From the NCBI RefSeq assembly GCF_004000785.1, contig NZ_BILX01000002.1:186001-250000 (forward strand): a stretch of DNA of 64,000 nucleotides, read 5' to 3'. The translations under genes were made by a program, and so were the position numbers. The notes below the pieces were generated by a model that saw only the letters and a program-made list of their open reading frames with translations, had not been told where the DNA came from and made no database searches. The stretch comes from Paenibacillus ehimensis NBRC 15659 (lineage in GTDB: Bacteria > Bacillota > Bacilli > Paenibacillales > NBRC-103111). Below are positions 37,847 to 46,760 of the stretch, piece after piece (position 1 is the stretch's first letter; each line of letters begins with the position of its first letter).

Positions 37847-38224
37847 TTAACCCTCCTCCACTTGTATCGTGCGATTTTCATCAAGCCGCGCTTTATAAGA
37901 CTCCCCCCAGGCTTTCATAGACATAATCACCGGTTCCAAAGTCCTTCCGAAATCAGTAAGGGAGTACTCTACTCTTGGCGGAACCTCTTTATATATTTCT
38001 CGATGAATGATGCCGTCCCGTTCAAGCTCTCTTAACTGCAATGTGAGCATAAACTGCGTAATTCCCGGATTGAGGCGCCTGAATTCATTGAATCTTTTCG
38101 TTCCATCCAGGAGCTGATAGAGAAGGATCCCCTTCCACTTTCCGCCAATAACATCCAGCGTTGTTTCAACCGGACATGCTTGCAGATCTGGATGCATTCC
38201 ATACTTGTTTCTTCGGTCTCCCAT
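37847..38224 (-). CDS. HxlR-family transcriptional regulator
   Basis: Winged-helix regulator of 125 residues, ATG 38224 with GGAGG eight bases ahead. The HxlR pattern is complete: CPVETTLDVIGGKWKGILLY, FNEFRRLNPGITQFMLTLQL, RELERDGIIHREIYKEVPPR, VEYSLTDFGRTLEPVIM. The single Cys18 lies at the position used for redox sensing in several relatives. It is divergent from a quinone-reductase-like gene, whose control it probably provides through the dyad at 38281-38293. This repeats the arrangement of the HxlR gene at 12.8-13.1 kb. Confidence 0.9.
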   Translation of the reverse strand: MGDRRNKYGMHPDLQACPVETTLDVIGGKWKGILLYQLLDGTKRFNEFRRLNPGITQFMLTLQLRELERDGIIHREIYKEVPPRVEYSLTDFGRTLEPVIMSMKAWGESYKARLDENRTIQVEEG

Positions 38225-38280
38225 CGGCTTATCCTCCCAAAGGTTTGGTTTTTAATACTATACCATAAAAATATGCGTAC

Positions 38281-38293
38281 TTACTTAAAGTAA
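38281..38293. promoter_or_regulatory. Candidate HxlR operator
   Basis: TTACTTAAAGTAA is a perfect 6-1-6 dyad in the 126-base divergent region. It resembles TACTTTGAAGTA at the other HxlR locus. A TGGTATAGT-like extended -10 for the regulator lies just beside it. Confidence 0.55.
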
Positions 38294-38350
38294 TTAACTG
38301 ATATACAATGCTGTCTGTACAACATTTGCTATTGAGAGGATGGAATACCT

Positions 38351-39394
38351 ATGAATACTGGCCAAAAAATGAAAGCAATCGGCGCTTACCGATACCTCCC
38401 CATATCGGATCCGGAAAGCCTTATGGATCTGCATTTGGATAAACCGGAACCTACAGGCCGCGATTTGCTTGTAAATGTAAAAGCTATCTCTGTCAACCCT
38501 GCAGACGTAGGCGTTCGCGAAAAACATAACTACGAAGCCGAATCACCGAAAATTCTTGGTTGGGATGCTGCCGGAATAGTAGAACAAGTTGGCGCTGACT
38601 GTCAATTGTTTAAACCAGGGGACAAGGTCTATTATGCGGGCAGTGTCGCTCGACCAGGCACCAATAGCGAATTTCACTTGGTTGATGAACGAATTGTAGG
38701 AAAAATGCCAAGAAGTTTGGATTTCGCGGCAGCAGCCGCATTACCGCTTACCTCGATAACTGCATGGGAGGGCCTGTTTGATCGTTTAGGAATTAGCCTA
38801 AACACAAATGAAAACAAAAGTATACTTATTATCGGCGCAGCTGGAGGAGTAGGATCGATTGCCGTGCAACTTGCCAAATTAGCAGGTTTGACAGTCGTCG
38901 GTACTGCTTCGCGTCCGGAATCAACTCAATGGGTCAAAAGATTAGGCGCGGATTTTATAATAAACCATAACAACCCTTTCCAACCTCAGCTCAAGGAATT
39001 TGGTATAGATACTGTGGATTATATTTTCTGCTTGAATGATACGGTACAACACCTGGCGAATATGTCGGAGGCCATTACCCCACAAGGTAAAATTTGCTGT
39101 ATCGTTCCTACGGATAAGGCTTCCTGGGCAGGAAGCTTGAAAATGGACTTGCTGTTTGCTAAAAGCGTAACGTTTGTATGGGAGTTCATGTTTACACGGT
39201 CCTTGTTTTACACCGAAGACATGATAAAACAACACGAATTGCTGAATGACCTGGCGGACTTAATCGATGACGGAAAATTAAAAACTACACTAAATGAACG
39301 ACTAGAACCCATTAATGCAGCAAACCTGCGTTTAGCACATGAGAAGTTGGAAAACGGACGGTCTATTGGTAAGATTGTTTTAGAAAACTTCTGA
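38351..39394 (+). CDS. MDR-family NAD(P)H-dependent reductase (zinc-independent)
   Basis: Cytoplasmic oxidoreductase of 347 residues of the medium-chain dehydrogenase/reductase family, YogA/quinone reductase type. ATG 38351 has GAGAGGA about ten bases ahead. The substrate domain has VKAISVNPADVGVREK and KILGWDAAGIVEQVG, and the nucleotide motif is IGAAGGVGSIAVQLAKLAG (about residues 165-183). The catalytic zinc ligands of true alcohol dehydrogenases are missing, so reduction of quinones or enals is more likely. It is divergent from HxlR, a common pair for electrophile defence, and is followed by a terminator. Confidence 0.9.
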   Translation: MNTGQKMKAIGAYRYLPISDPESLMDLHLDKPEPTGRDLLVNVKAISVNPADVGVREKHNYEAESPKILGWDAAGIVEQVGADCQLFKPGDKVYYAGSVARPGTNSEFHLVDERIVGKMPRSLDFAAAAALPLTSITAWEGLFDRLGISLNTNENKSILIIGAAGGVGSIAVQLAKLAGLTVVGTASRPESTQWVKRLGADFIINHNNPFQPQLKEFGIDTVDYIFCLNDTVQHLANMSEAITPQGKICCIVPTDKASWAGSLKMDLLFAKSVTFVWEFMFTRSLFYTEDMIKQHELLNDLADLIDDGKLKTTLNERLEPINAANLRLAHEKLENGRSIGKIVLENF

Positions 39395-39451
39395 TACCTG
39401 CGAAGAAGGCACGTTTGGTTCCAAAAAGCGGTATAGCGTATAGACAAGACT

Positions 39452-39480
39452 AAGGCCCCTTGCCGCTTTGGGGCCTTTTG
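39452..39480 (+). terminator. Terminator of the MDR reductase gene
   Basis: AAGGCCCC and GGGGCCTT form an eight-base stem with a ten-base loop followed by T residues, 57 bases after the stop codon. Confidence 0.85.
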
Positions 39481-39550
39481 TGTAGAACGGTATAGTGCAG
39501 GCGAGAGAAAATTCTCCCAAACTTTGTAAAAAGCACTTATGGTAAGGTTC

Positions 39551-39572
39551 ACCGTATCACTTGATATGGTAA
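39551..39572 (+). other. Imperfect inverted copy of the rlmH 3' end
   Basis: Reads ACCGTATCA, six bases, then ATGGTAA. The minus strand at the end of rlmH (59519-59540) reads ACCGTATCA, six bases, then ATGGTAA, so 16 of 22 positions agree with the same spacing. The site itself is a dyad (ACCGTATCA / TGATATGGT around CT). It lies just outside the leftmost defence gene. It could be an old boundary or a terminal inverted repeat of an rlmH-targeting element, but its orientation is opposite to what a simple direct-repeat boundary needs. Confidence 0.4.
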
Positions 39573-39585
39573 ACTAAGCAAAGAA

Positions 39586-39622
39586 GGAGGGGCTTTTAAA
39601 AAGCCTCTCCTCCACTCTTTTT
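39586..39622. terminator. Bidirectional hairpin at the end of the defence genes
   Basis: GGAGGGGCTTTT pairs with AAAAGCCTCTCC (one wobble), and T-rich sequence follows on both strands, with six T residues on the plus strand. It touches the stop codon of the HNH-type gene. Confidence 0.7.
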
Positions 39623-40392
39623 TACGTGCTAACTTCAACATTTAAGATGACCTGAGCATATAAAAATTCATTTATTATCATCTTTACAACTATCTCATCT
39701 CCAAATCTATAACTTGTATAAGAATATCTTTTCTCCTGAACATCCACCCAATCTAGCAAAACTAGTGGTGCGGTTAATTGTTCTGGGTCACTAGCTGCAG
39801 CAAAGTTAACCTCAAGAAACAAAATTCTTTCATAAACCCTGCTTCCAATCTCTGGGAACAACTGTCCGTTAAGATTAAAGGGTAAAGAGAATTCATCTAC
39901 TTCTTCGGCAGACAAATGATTAAGAAAAGAATATTTGACCGTTCCGTCTTCAATACAATATCCTTCAGAGAGTTCATAAACAGAATGACCAATAGCTAAC
40001 TTAAATATGACCCTTGAAATTTTCTTATTAAATTCATCTAACCTTTCGTTTTCTATTGCGGCATCAATCATGTGAGCTAACTTTTCATTCTGTTTTATTC
40101 TTCTATCCGCTTCTTCTGAAAGAACATAGTTTTGACCGAAATGCTTGATCTTTAATTTCTCTATCAATATCGATAGAAAAAGTTCATCATTTGAAAATGA
40201 ATTATTGCACTTTACGCAGGCAGGAACGATAGCAAGATTAGAAGGGTATGGTTTTGAAAGAAATACCCTTGAGGGGATGTGCTCCCGTGTATTTGCCTGT
40301 TTCCCGCAATATATACACTCAGAATATGAATTCTTATTGTAGACAATTTTATGACGTAATCTATCATCTCCATAATAATCTACAAATTTCAT
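39622..40392 (-). CDS. HNH-type endonuclease-like protein
   Basis: Protein of 256 residues. ATG 40392 is used because GGGGGAG is close ahead. The N-terminal 75 residues carry an HNH_5-type zinc centre: CIYCG (Cys26, Cys29), REHIPSRVFL (His38), and ACVKCNNSFSNDE (Cys59, Cys62, Asn63-64). The remaining 180 residues have no match I know; they include an aromatic-rich part (SLPFNLNGQLFPEIGSRVYE). The gene is AT-rich like the restriction genes to the right but lies 150 bases from them, with possible separate transcription. A nuclease function is inferred from the zinc centre. It could be the effector or simply a neighbour of the restriction system. Confidence 0.7.
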   Translation of the reverse strand: MKFVDYYGDDRLRHKIVYNKNSYSECIYCGKQANTREHIPSRVFLSKPYPSNLAIVPACVKCNNSFSNDELFLSILIEKLKIKHFGQNYVLSEEADRRIKQNEKLAHMIDAAIENERLDEFNKKISRVIFKLAIGHSVYELSEGYCIEDGTVKYSFLNHLSAEEVDEFSLPFNLNGQLFPEIGSRVYERILFLEVNFAAASDPEQLTAPLVLLDWVDVQEKRYSYTSYRFGDEIVVKMIINEFLYAQVILNVEVST

Positions 40393-40542
40393 TTCACTCC
40401 CCCTTTTAATCTCACGTTCCATTAAATTTACAACCTATTTTAATTACGTGTCTCCAGATCTGAGTATCTATCTGCATTCCAAAACAAACACATTGCTAGA
40501 AGATAACTTTCGAACATGTATCTATTCCATCCTCAACGTTGA

Positions 40543-41319
40543 TTACCAAGTGGTATGTAACTTTTCGCTGTATATTACTGCAAAGTTTTCTGGTCCGTAT
40601 ATGACTAACTGTTTTGGGAATATATCATCGCTCTCTATTTTAACCACTTTGAAAGTTTGCCCAGACATACTCATAAATGTTTTTTCAATATCTTGTACAA
40701 TTACCAGTGGACCAGAAGTCCCTTCACTAATACCTTGCACAGATTTTCTTAGAACGATAACTACACCTTCGCTTTTAAATACCGCATAGTGCGTATCTAT
40801 TGTCTCAGGTTCTTGTTTCATGATTTCTTTATAATAATTTATTGCATCACTTATATTGATGCAAAAAGACAAGATTGTCCTTGTCTGTATAATTCCGTCT
40901 GGGTTAAAGACAGATCCAGTCAAGATATTTGTTTTAATCATACTTGCCGTTTCAGGATCAACTTCCTTTTTGGTACCATAGGGATGTGTTCTCTCTTTTA
41001 CCCAAACGATATGCTTTTTGTTTTTTATTTTAAGCCATTCGATATAAGGTAAATTGGCTAATATAGTTTCGGGTTGATTCCTGCTCGAACCACTGCCTTC
41101 CAAAATCGACTCAACATGAACCGGTTTTTCGCTAGAAAGTGCTTGAACAATTCGCTTCATCTCGGATAGAGGTCTTTTTACTTGCTTCCCTTTTGTATTC
41201 TCAATTATCAAACCGTTTTCTGTAACATCAAGTAACGTAATGTCCGAACCAGGTATGATGGATTCGAGCTTTTTATTTTTCAGTTTTTTCAAATCTTTTA
41301 CGACATCATAGAAATCCAT
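40543..41319 (-). CDS. Unrecognised restriction-island protein (258 residues)
   Basis: Fourth gene of the dcm-ATPase-helicase operon, starting nine bases after the helicase stop. The ATG at 41319 (second of two) suits the AAGGTG ribosome site. Residues 1-60 look like a small beta-rich domain (SDITLLDVTENGLIIENTKG) leading to a helix. Residues 65-105 have the pattern PVHVESILEGSGSSRNQPE, then ILANLPYIEWLKI, which looks like a helix-turn-helix or recognition module. The C-terminal 100 residues are mixed strands and helices without catalytic motifs that I can see. I cannot name the family. Its fixed place in the operon suggests a subunit needed for specificity or assembly. Confidence 0.75.
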   Translation of the reverse strand: MDFYDVVKDLKKLKNKKLESIIPGSDITLLDVTENGLIIENTKGKQVKRPLSEMKRIVQALSSEKPVHVESILEGSGSSRNQPETILANLPYIEWLKIKNKKHIVWVKERTHPYGTKKEVDPETASMIKTNILTGSVFNPDGIIQTRTILSFCINISDAINYYKEIMKQEPETIDTHYAVFKSEGVVIVLRKSVQGISEGTSGPLVIVQDIEKTFMSMSGQTFKVVKIESDDIFPKQLVIYGPENFAVIYSEKLHTTW

Positions 41320-41328
41320 CATATCACC

Positions 41329-43044
41329 TTACCTGTCTGTTAGCGGCGGAGGAAACTTTAGAATGTGATCATCTTCTTTAGCATCTTGTATTTCCGCGAC
41401 ATCCTGAAGCCATTGACTTAAAAAATTTTCTGCTTTTTTATCTTCCCCAGTAACATTCATAAACTTGACCGGATTTCCGAGTTCCAAATAGACTGGAGCT
41501 CCTTCTAACGATTGCTTTAACTCAAGCCCTGCCGCAAACCTGCGAATATCAGATACAAAATCCAATACAACCACTTTCTTTTTGCCAGGGCTTATTCTAA
41601 GTCCTCTTCCTAATTGTTGTATAAAAATTCGTCTGCTGTGTGTTACTCGCTGAAAAACAAGGATATTGACATCCGGTACATCGACACCCTCATTAAAAAT
41701 ATCTACAGCACACATTACTTGAATTGTACCTGCATGGAAATCAGCAAGCATACGATTCCTTTCGGCAGCAGATAACCTAATCCCGGAAGTATTGCCTGAA
41801 AATATAGCCTCAGCTTTAGCAAATCCCATAGTATTAATCTTATCTCTCATTGTCATAGCATGGTCAATTGTTGAGCAAAAAACTATAGCCCTAGGTTTGT
41901 CTACTTCAGTCCAAGTGTCCCTTAGTTTATATATTACAGCATCGTCCCATTCTCTAATAAATAATCTCCGGTTTAGAGCTTTGGGGGTTAGCTCATGTAT
42001 ATCTGCAAGTGCCTCCCAATTAATATTATCGACAAACATCCTATAATCAATATTTGCTAAATAACCGTTCCTTAGGCCATCAATAATACTTAAACTAACC
42101 AACTTAGGCCCAAAAATGTCCTCAACCTTCTCATCATCACTTCTCCATGGAGTCGCAGTGATTCCGAGTAAAAATGCCCCCCACTTTTTCCCTGCTTGGG
42201 CTTCATCTAATACTTTTTTATAAGTTGCAGATCCGGCATGGTGACACTCATCTACTATAATCATGTCGTATTTAGTTGGTAGTTCATTGGTTCGTGAAAT
42301 ATGCTCTGCCATGGAATCAAGACATGCAAATGTAAATAATGTCTGGTTCGGGTAGCCTTTTTCGTATCCATTCCAAACAGTTGAATTCATCGTTTTGTCC
42401 ATGAATGGCCAGAATGCTCTTTCTAATTGATAAACTAATTCATTTGTATGAGCAAGTACTAGGATTTTCTTAGGACGTATTTTTTCAGATAATTCTAAAA
42501 TTCTTCTGGTTGCTTCAGCCGCGACAAATGTTTTTCCCAAACCGGTAGCAAGAACAATTAATGCCCTCTTCAGTTCGTTATTTTGAAAAGCCTCAACAAT
42601 GCTGTGAATTGGTTCCTCCTGATATCTTCTCGGGGTCCTAAGATATGGACTTTTTATTGGCAAGCGGTCCCAATCTTTTTTTAGCTTATATCTGTCCCAT
42701 AATTGGAGGTTTATTTGATTGGCTAACAAAGAAGCTTGCTTTCTCTTCACTTCATCAGTGAACATTTGATTGGTTGCAATAACTGGTACATTTGCTTTAT
42801 AGAATCGAGCAGCTTCTATCGTTTTATCTACGACATCAATGCCAACATTACCAGATTTTCTGAATTTGACCTGTACTAGCCACCTTTTCCCTGAACGGTG
42901 TGCTAATATGTCGGCACCATGATCGCTGCTCTGTCCCACAATCCGTATATCCTCAAAACCAGAATGCTGCATTAAACGGGCAACATTTCTCTCCAAGGAT
43001 TGCCACGGGCCTGAATTCAACAGGTTGTCATCAATAAATGACAT
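41329..43044 (-). CDS. Superfamily II helicase with N-terminal Mrr-type nuclease domain
   Basis: Protein of 571 residues. ATG 43044 has AGGAAG about eight bases ahead. Residues 13-115 form a restriction-endonuclease-like (Mrr) domain with the PD-(D/E)xK-type centre Asp45 (HGADILAHR) and Gln58-Val-Lys60 (WLVQVKF). Residues from about 135 form the helicase: Walker A LATGLGKT, motif II DECHHAGS, motif III GITATPWRSD, then VFCSTIDHAM and QQLGRGLRISPGKKKVV (motif VI). This layout is that of restriction translocases such as type I HsdR-like and ResIII proteins. It follows the GHKL ATPase by 12 bases. It should provide DNA translocation and cleavage in the system. All key residues are present, so it is probably active. 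Confidence 0.88.
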   Translation of the reverse strand: MSFIDDNLLNSGPWQSLERNVARLMQHSGFEDIRIVGQSSDHGADILAHRSGKRWLVQVKFRKSGNVGIDVVDKTIEAARFYKANVPVIATNQMFTDEVKRKQASLLANQINLQLWDRYKLKKDWDRLPIKSPYLRTPRRYQEEPIHSIVEAFQNNELKRALIVLATGLGKTFVAAEATRRILELSEKIRPKKILVLAHTNELVYQLERAFWPFMDKTMNSTVWNGYEKGYPNQTLFTFACLDSMAEHISRTNELPTKYDMIIVDECHHAGSATYKKVLDEAQAGKKWGAFLLGITATPWRSDDEKVEDIFGPKLVSLSIIDGLRNGYLANIDYRMFVDNINWEALADIHELTPKALNRRLFIREWDDAVIYKLRDTWTEVDKPRAIVFCSTIDHAMTMRDKINTMGFAKAEAIFSGNTSGIRLSAAERNRMLADFHAGTIQVMCAVDIFNEGVDVPDVNILVFQRVTHSRRIFIQQLGRGLRISPGKKKVVVLDFVSDIRRFAAGLELKQSLEGAPVYLELGNPVKFMNVTGEDKKAENFLSQWLQDVAEIQDAKEDDHILKFPPPLTDR

Positions 43045-43056
43045 ATTTACCACTTC

Positions 43057-45639
43057 CTATACCAACTTCTTACTCAACAATTCTAGGGTTTGATTTACCC
43101 TTTTGGTGTAGCCTTCATCAGGGTTCCTGTTTTCGTAGTAACCCAATATATCTTCGAGGAAGTTCCGGTATTTATTCTTGATATGATTTCGTATCTCAGT
43201 GACAGTAGACTGAGCAAATACATTTGAATCAATGTTCAAATACGAATCAGACCAGAAGTTTCCATCGAAAAACTTTTCAGCGTATTGTACAATGAGTTTC
43301 ACAATTAACCTATTTGAAAGATAGCCTAAAAATTTGCCTTCCTCAATAACCTTAGTTATTTGTGAAGGATCAAAACCATTACTTACAAGCGTTAATGCCA
43401 GTTCGTGTTTTTCTTCGGGCAACATATTGTTTTGAATGTCCTCAGCTTCTGATTCCAAAAGATATGGCAGTTCTTCTTTTACCCTCTTGAAAAATGCTTC
43501 GATACGGTTTCTAGTCTCATTAGCATCTATGGCTAAACCTGCCCCCCAATGAGCAGCTCTAATAATTTCCCAATACAGACTGCTTATAGACCATAGGTGC
43601 ATTGAATCTCCTGACATATGCCGGCTATTTTGATCCTGTATCCATTTTGCCAGTTCAACTGCAATAACGTCCTGTGCTCTGACTTGATACTTCGTGAAAA
43701 TTGGATGCTTGGTATCGATAAATATATCAAGTGACTCAGACTTATGAATAATTAGAGGTGTTGTTTTTCCTTCCCTCTCTAATCCAGTCCCATGTTTTAA
43801 GGTATAAACATTTACGGCAGTTGTTGCCATACTAGCATTCCCCGGCAAGTTTATTGCAAAGGTCTCAATGGAAAGTTCATCACTCTTTATTGAGTTTTCT
43901 AATAGATGCTCCTTATTAAAGGGATTTTGTTCTCCTTTTTCGCGATGACAGTTACGGCAAACAGTCGCTTCTGGTGGATTCTTCCTCGTACAAAACGAAC
44001 ATTGCCATGGTTCAACAGGTGTAGGTATTTGTGACGTTCCACAATGGGAACATTCCGTTGCCGAACGAGGAATCAGATTGCCACATTGGCTATTCAGGCA
44101 TACTTTACCGATTAAAACACCTTTACATTCTGGACAAACTTCACTTGTTGCAACACATTGAAATCCGCAATGTTGGCATTCGACTGTGTCTTCTGTCGGT
44201 TTTTTATCTGCATCCTCAACTAACTTCCACCAGTTTTCATCATCATAATATCCTTGTACTTTCTCCTGGAATTTCTGGTAAAACTCACGTTCAATTTCCC
44301 TAGGGATCCTCTTAGCCTTCTCTGCACCAGGCTCCCAATAACCCATATACATGTCTTTAGTACCGAAGTCCCGCACCCTCCGGTAACCCTGATACAACAT
44401 GAATATAGGTGACCTGTTTTCTTCACCTGACTCCGCAGCTTTTTCTGGCTGTAAAGAAGTGTTCCCTCTCAAGAATCGGATAGCTTCTTCCCACTCAGAT
44501 GAAGTCTTTTGGAAGTCTTGTTTTAGAAAATCAGTTGGAACATGGTTCAAATGCACCTCGCCAACAATACGCCCATATCCTCCACCAGCATCTATGGGAT
44601 AATCTTTAATAGAGTATCCCAAATTGTCTGTCCATGTGAAAAACGCTTCCTTCTCAGACTTCCTTATCACCCTGCCGTTTCTAATCAAATCTATTCCATA
44701 TTCATTTGGATCATCAAACCGTTGAATACCAACCCATCCAGAAACGCGGTGCTCAATAGTTTTCGACTCTGTATTTGGGCCACACTTTTCACACGTTGCA
44801 CCCTCAATAACGGGTTTAAAACATTTGGTGCAACGCCGCTCGATTCGTAAAACCTTGTCAAATCTATAGACAGCGGGAATCATCCCCCATCTGTTATGTT
44901 TTACTGCTCTGTGGTCCGCCCAAATGCAATGTTCAAATGCTGGACATTCGGTGTCGTTGATAAAAATCTTTAAATTTTTCTGGCGTATGTAAGTAGAATA
45001 TCTTCTGCCAATTTCCTGGGTGATCTGTGGAATGCCAATCTTTGAGAGCTTAGCAATGAAACCTGCATTTTGAGTCCCATCTTCCCACCAACGATCAATT
45101 TTAATGATCGTACCGCTCTGATTAGGGTACGTTTTCTTTTTTAGTCTTTTTGGCACATCATAAGTGTTTTCATTTACCATTCTCTCTAGATCGATGGTAA
45201 TCTCAACAGCTTCACTATCTTCTTTTCTTACAGAAGTCACCACAGTTCTTTTGCCGAGTTTGCCAGTAGAGATATTAAAACCTAAACCAAACAAACCCAA
45301 CCTATCGAAAGGGTTTTTATCAGTATACCCTGCTTTTAAAGCTTTAACTAATTGTTGAAGACTCATTCCTAATCCGTTATCGACTACTATTAGCATACCT
45401 TCGTTATTGCGAATCTCTGAGTTTCTCGGTAGTTGAATTTGTATAACTGGATTGGGAATGGGTGTGCCATCTCTTTCAGCAGCAATAAAACTATCTATAG
45501 AGTTATCTATTAACTCACACAAAGCATCAATTGGCTTCATAGGGTTGTTTGTTATTGCAACAAGAATTCGAGGATCAGGATTGACATTTACCGTTTCTTC
45601 AGACAAGTCTTCTTGTAAATATGATTCGTTGATCTCCAT
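43057..45639 (-). CDS. GHKL ATPase of the MORC/paraMORC type with zinc clusters
   Basis: Protein of 860 residues. ATG 45639 has GAGGTGA five bases ahead. The Bergerat ATP fold is clear: N-box Glu42, Asp45, Asn46 (CELIDNSIDSF), DNGLGM motif (Asp87) and GLFGLGFNIS (residues 115-124). An S5-like transducer part follows, interrupted by a four-Cys zinc site (Cys270, 273, 283, 286). Residues 488-564 hold a string of short CxxC pairs (CQHCGF, CPECKG, CSHCGT, CSFCTR, CRNCHR), i.e. zinc ribbons, before a helical C-terminal domain. Comparative genomics by Iyer, Abhiman and Aravind places such GHKL proteins in restriction-modification operons with helicases and nucleases. This gene sits between dcm and the Mrr-helicase. 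Its job is probably ATP-driven DNA or protein clamping. Confidence 0.85.
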   Translation of the reverse strand: MEINESYLQEDLSEETVNVNPDPRILVAITNNPMKPIDALCELIDNSIDSFIAAERDGTPIPNPVIQIQLPRNSEIRNNEGMLIVVDNGLGMSLQQLVKALKAGYTDKNPFDRLGLFGLGFNISTGKLGKRTVVTSVRKEDSEAVEITIDLERMVNENTYDVPKRLKKKTYPNQSGTIIKIDRWWEDGTQNAGFIAKLSKIGIPQITQEIGRRYSTYIRQKNLKIFINDTECPAFEHCIWADHRAVKHNRWGMIPAVYRFDKVLRIERRCTKCFKPVIEGATCEKCGPNTESKTIEHRVSGWVGIQRFDDPNEYGIDLIRNGRVIRKSEKEAFFTWTDNLGYSIKDYPIDAGGGYGRIVGEVHLNHVPTDFLKQDFQKTSSEWEEAIRFLRGNTSLQPEKAAESGEENRSPIFMLYQGYRRVRDFGTKDMYMGYWEPGAEKAKRIPREIEREFYQKFQEKVQGYYDDENWWKLVEDADKKPTEDTVECQHCGFQCVATSEVCPECKGVLIGKVCLNSQCGNLIPRSATECSHCGTSQIPTPVEPWQCSFCTRKNPPEATVCRNCHREKGEQNPFNKEHLLENSIKSDELSIETFAINLPGNASMATTAVNVYTLKHGTGLEREGKTTPLIIHKSESLDIFIDTKHPIFTKYQVRAQDVIAVELAKWIQDQNSRHMSGDSMHLWSISSLYWEIIRAAHWGAGLAIDANETRNRIEAFFKRVKEELPYLLESEAEDIQNNMLPEEKHELALTLVSNGFDPSQITKVIEEGKFLGYLSNRLIVKLIVQYAEKFFDGNFWSDSYLNIDSNVFAQSTVTEIRNHIKNKYRNFLEDILGYYENRNPDEGYTKRVNQTLELLSKKLV

Positions 45640-45686
45640 TTATTTCACCTCTATCGTCTTTTTGACGGTTTAAGCTTTTTAGAATG

Positions 45687-46760
45687 CTACTTTTTCTTTA
45701 ATTGAAAGTAATTATCCAACACTATCTTCACAGATATTGCAATTTTATTTGCCAATTCAGTCGGGACTCCATTGCTGACCATTTTATACATACTTTGCAA
45801 TGTCATGTCTTCGGGAAAATGATACCAGTCCGGAACTGACTGTAGCCTTAGCGATTCTCGAACTGTTAACCGCCGCGGCAACGTTGGATGTAAGTGAACT
45901 TCGTTATTCCCATATGCTACCGTGGGGCTATAACGAAATCGGTGTAATCTTTTAAACGATTTTCTCCGGTCATCACCTTCATCTATAATCCAAAACTTCT
46001 TTGATTTCGGCCTAAAACCAACTTGATTTTTTAATTTTTCAATTTCATTAATATTACCGATCCTGCTATGCACAGTAAGTTCGTAATAAGGTCCCAGTTT
46101 TTTTATTAGATCACCCTCGTTAAAGCTTGAACCAAAATCGTTCTTTTTGGGCCATTCGATGTTTTTTTTGGGATCATTAAATATTGGTTTTGGCCATTCA
46201 TATTCGGGCAAACCGTTTTTTAATAACTCTCTAATAATTTTCTTTTTAAATGCTACAATAAAGACCCTTGATCTATCTTGAGGTATTCCGTAATCGAGGG
46301 CATTTAGTACTTTAAAATATGTTTTATATCCTAGTTCATCAAATTGTTTTAACAATGGTTCTAAGGCTTGAGTTCTGTGTTTCTTTCTTTTATATAATGT
46401 AGCGACATTTTCAAACACAAAAAAATCAGGTTTGCGAACCTTTATTTTATCAAGAAAATCCCATACTAATTTGCCGCGATCTCCTTCTACTCCGGTATCG
46501 TTTGAATTGCCGGCAGAAAAGTCCTGACACGGTGGTCCCCCGATAATTCCATGACATTTGGGTAATGTTTTGGCCGGAACCTTTGATATATCTTGAACTT
46601 CTACATTGGCATTTTCTTTATAATGTTGGTTAAAATTATAATTATGTGCCCGTACGAATTCTGGATTTAATTCATATCCTTTAATTATCTTAAATCCAGC
46701 TTCAACGAAACCTATATCCATAAAACCAGCACCAGAAAATAATGAAACTAATTTATACAC
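45687..46760 (-). CDS. dcm: DNA (cytosine-5-)-methyltransferase
   Basis: C5 cytosine methyltransferase of 357 residues. The start is a GTG at 46760, eight bases after AGGAGG. Conserved motifs: I (VSLFSGAGFMDIGF), IV with catalytic Cys78 (GGPPCQDFS), VI (FFVFENV), VIII (QDRSRVF), and IX-X (RRLTVRESLRLQSVP, YKMVSNGVP). The target-recognition region lies at about 190-280. It protects host DNA from the operon's nuclease. It is first in the operon dcm - GHKL ATPase - Mrr-helicase - unknown, and divergent from vsr. The recognition sequence cannot be read from the protein. The base composition is very AT-rich, unlike the flanking chromosome. Confidence 0.95.
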   Translation of the reverse strand: MYKLVSLFSGAGFMDIGFVEAGFKIIKGYELNPEFVRAHNYNFNQHYKENANVEVQDISKVPAKTLPKCHGIIGGPPCQDFSAGNSNDTGVEGDRGKLVWDFLDKIKVRKPDFFVFENVATLYKRKKHRTQALEPLLKQFDELGYKTYFKVLNALDYGIPQDRSRVFIVAFKKKIIRELLKNGLPEYEWPKPIFNDPKKNIEWPKKNDFGSSFNEGDLIKKLGPYYELTVHSRIGNINEIEKLKNQVGFRPKSKKFWIIDEGDDRRKSFKRLHRFRYSPTVAYGNNEVHLHPTLPRRLTVRESLRLQSVPDWYHFPEDMTLQSMYKMVSNGVPTELANKIAISVKIVLDNYFQLKKK

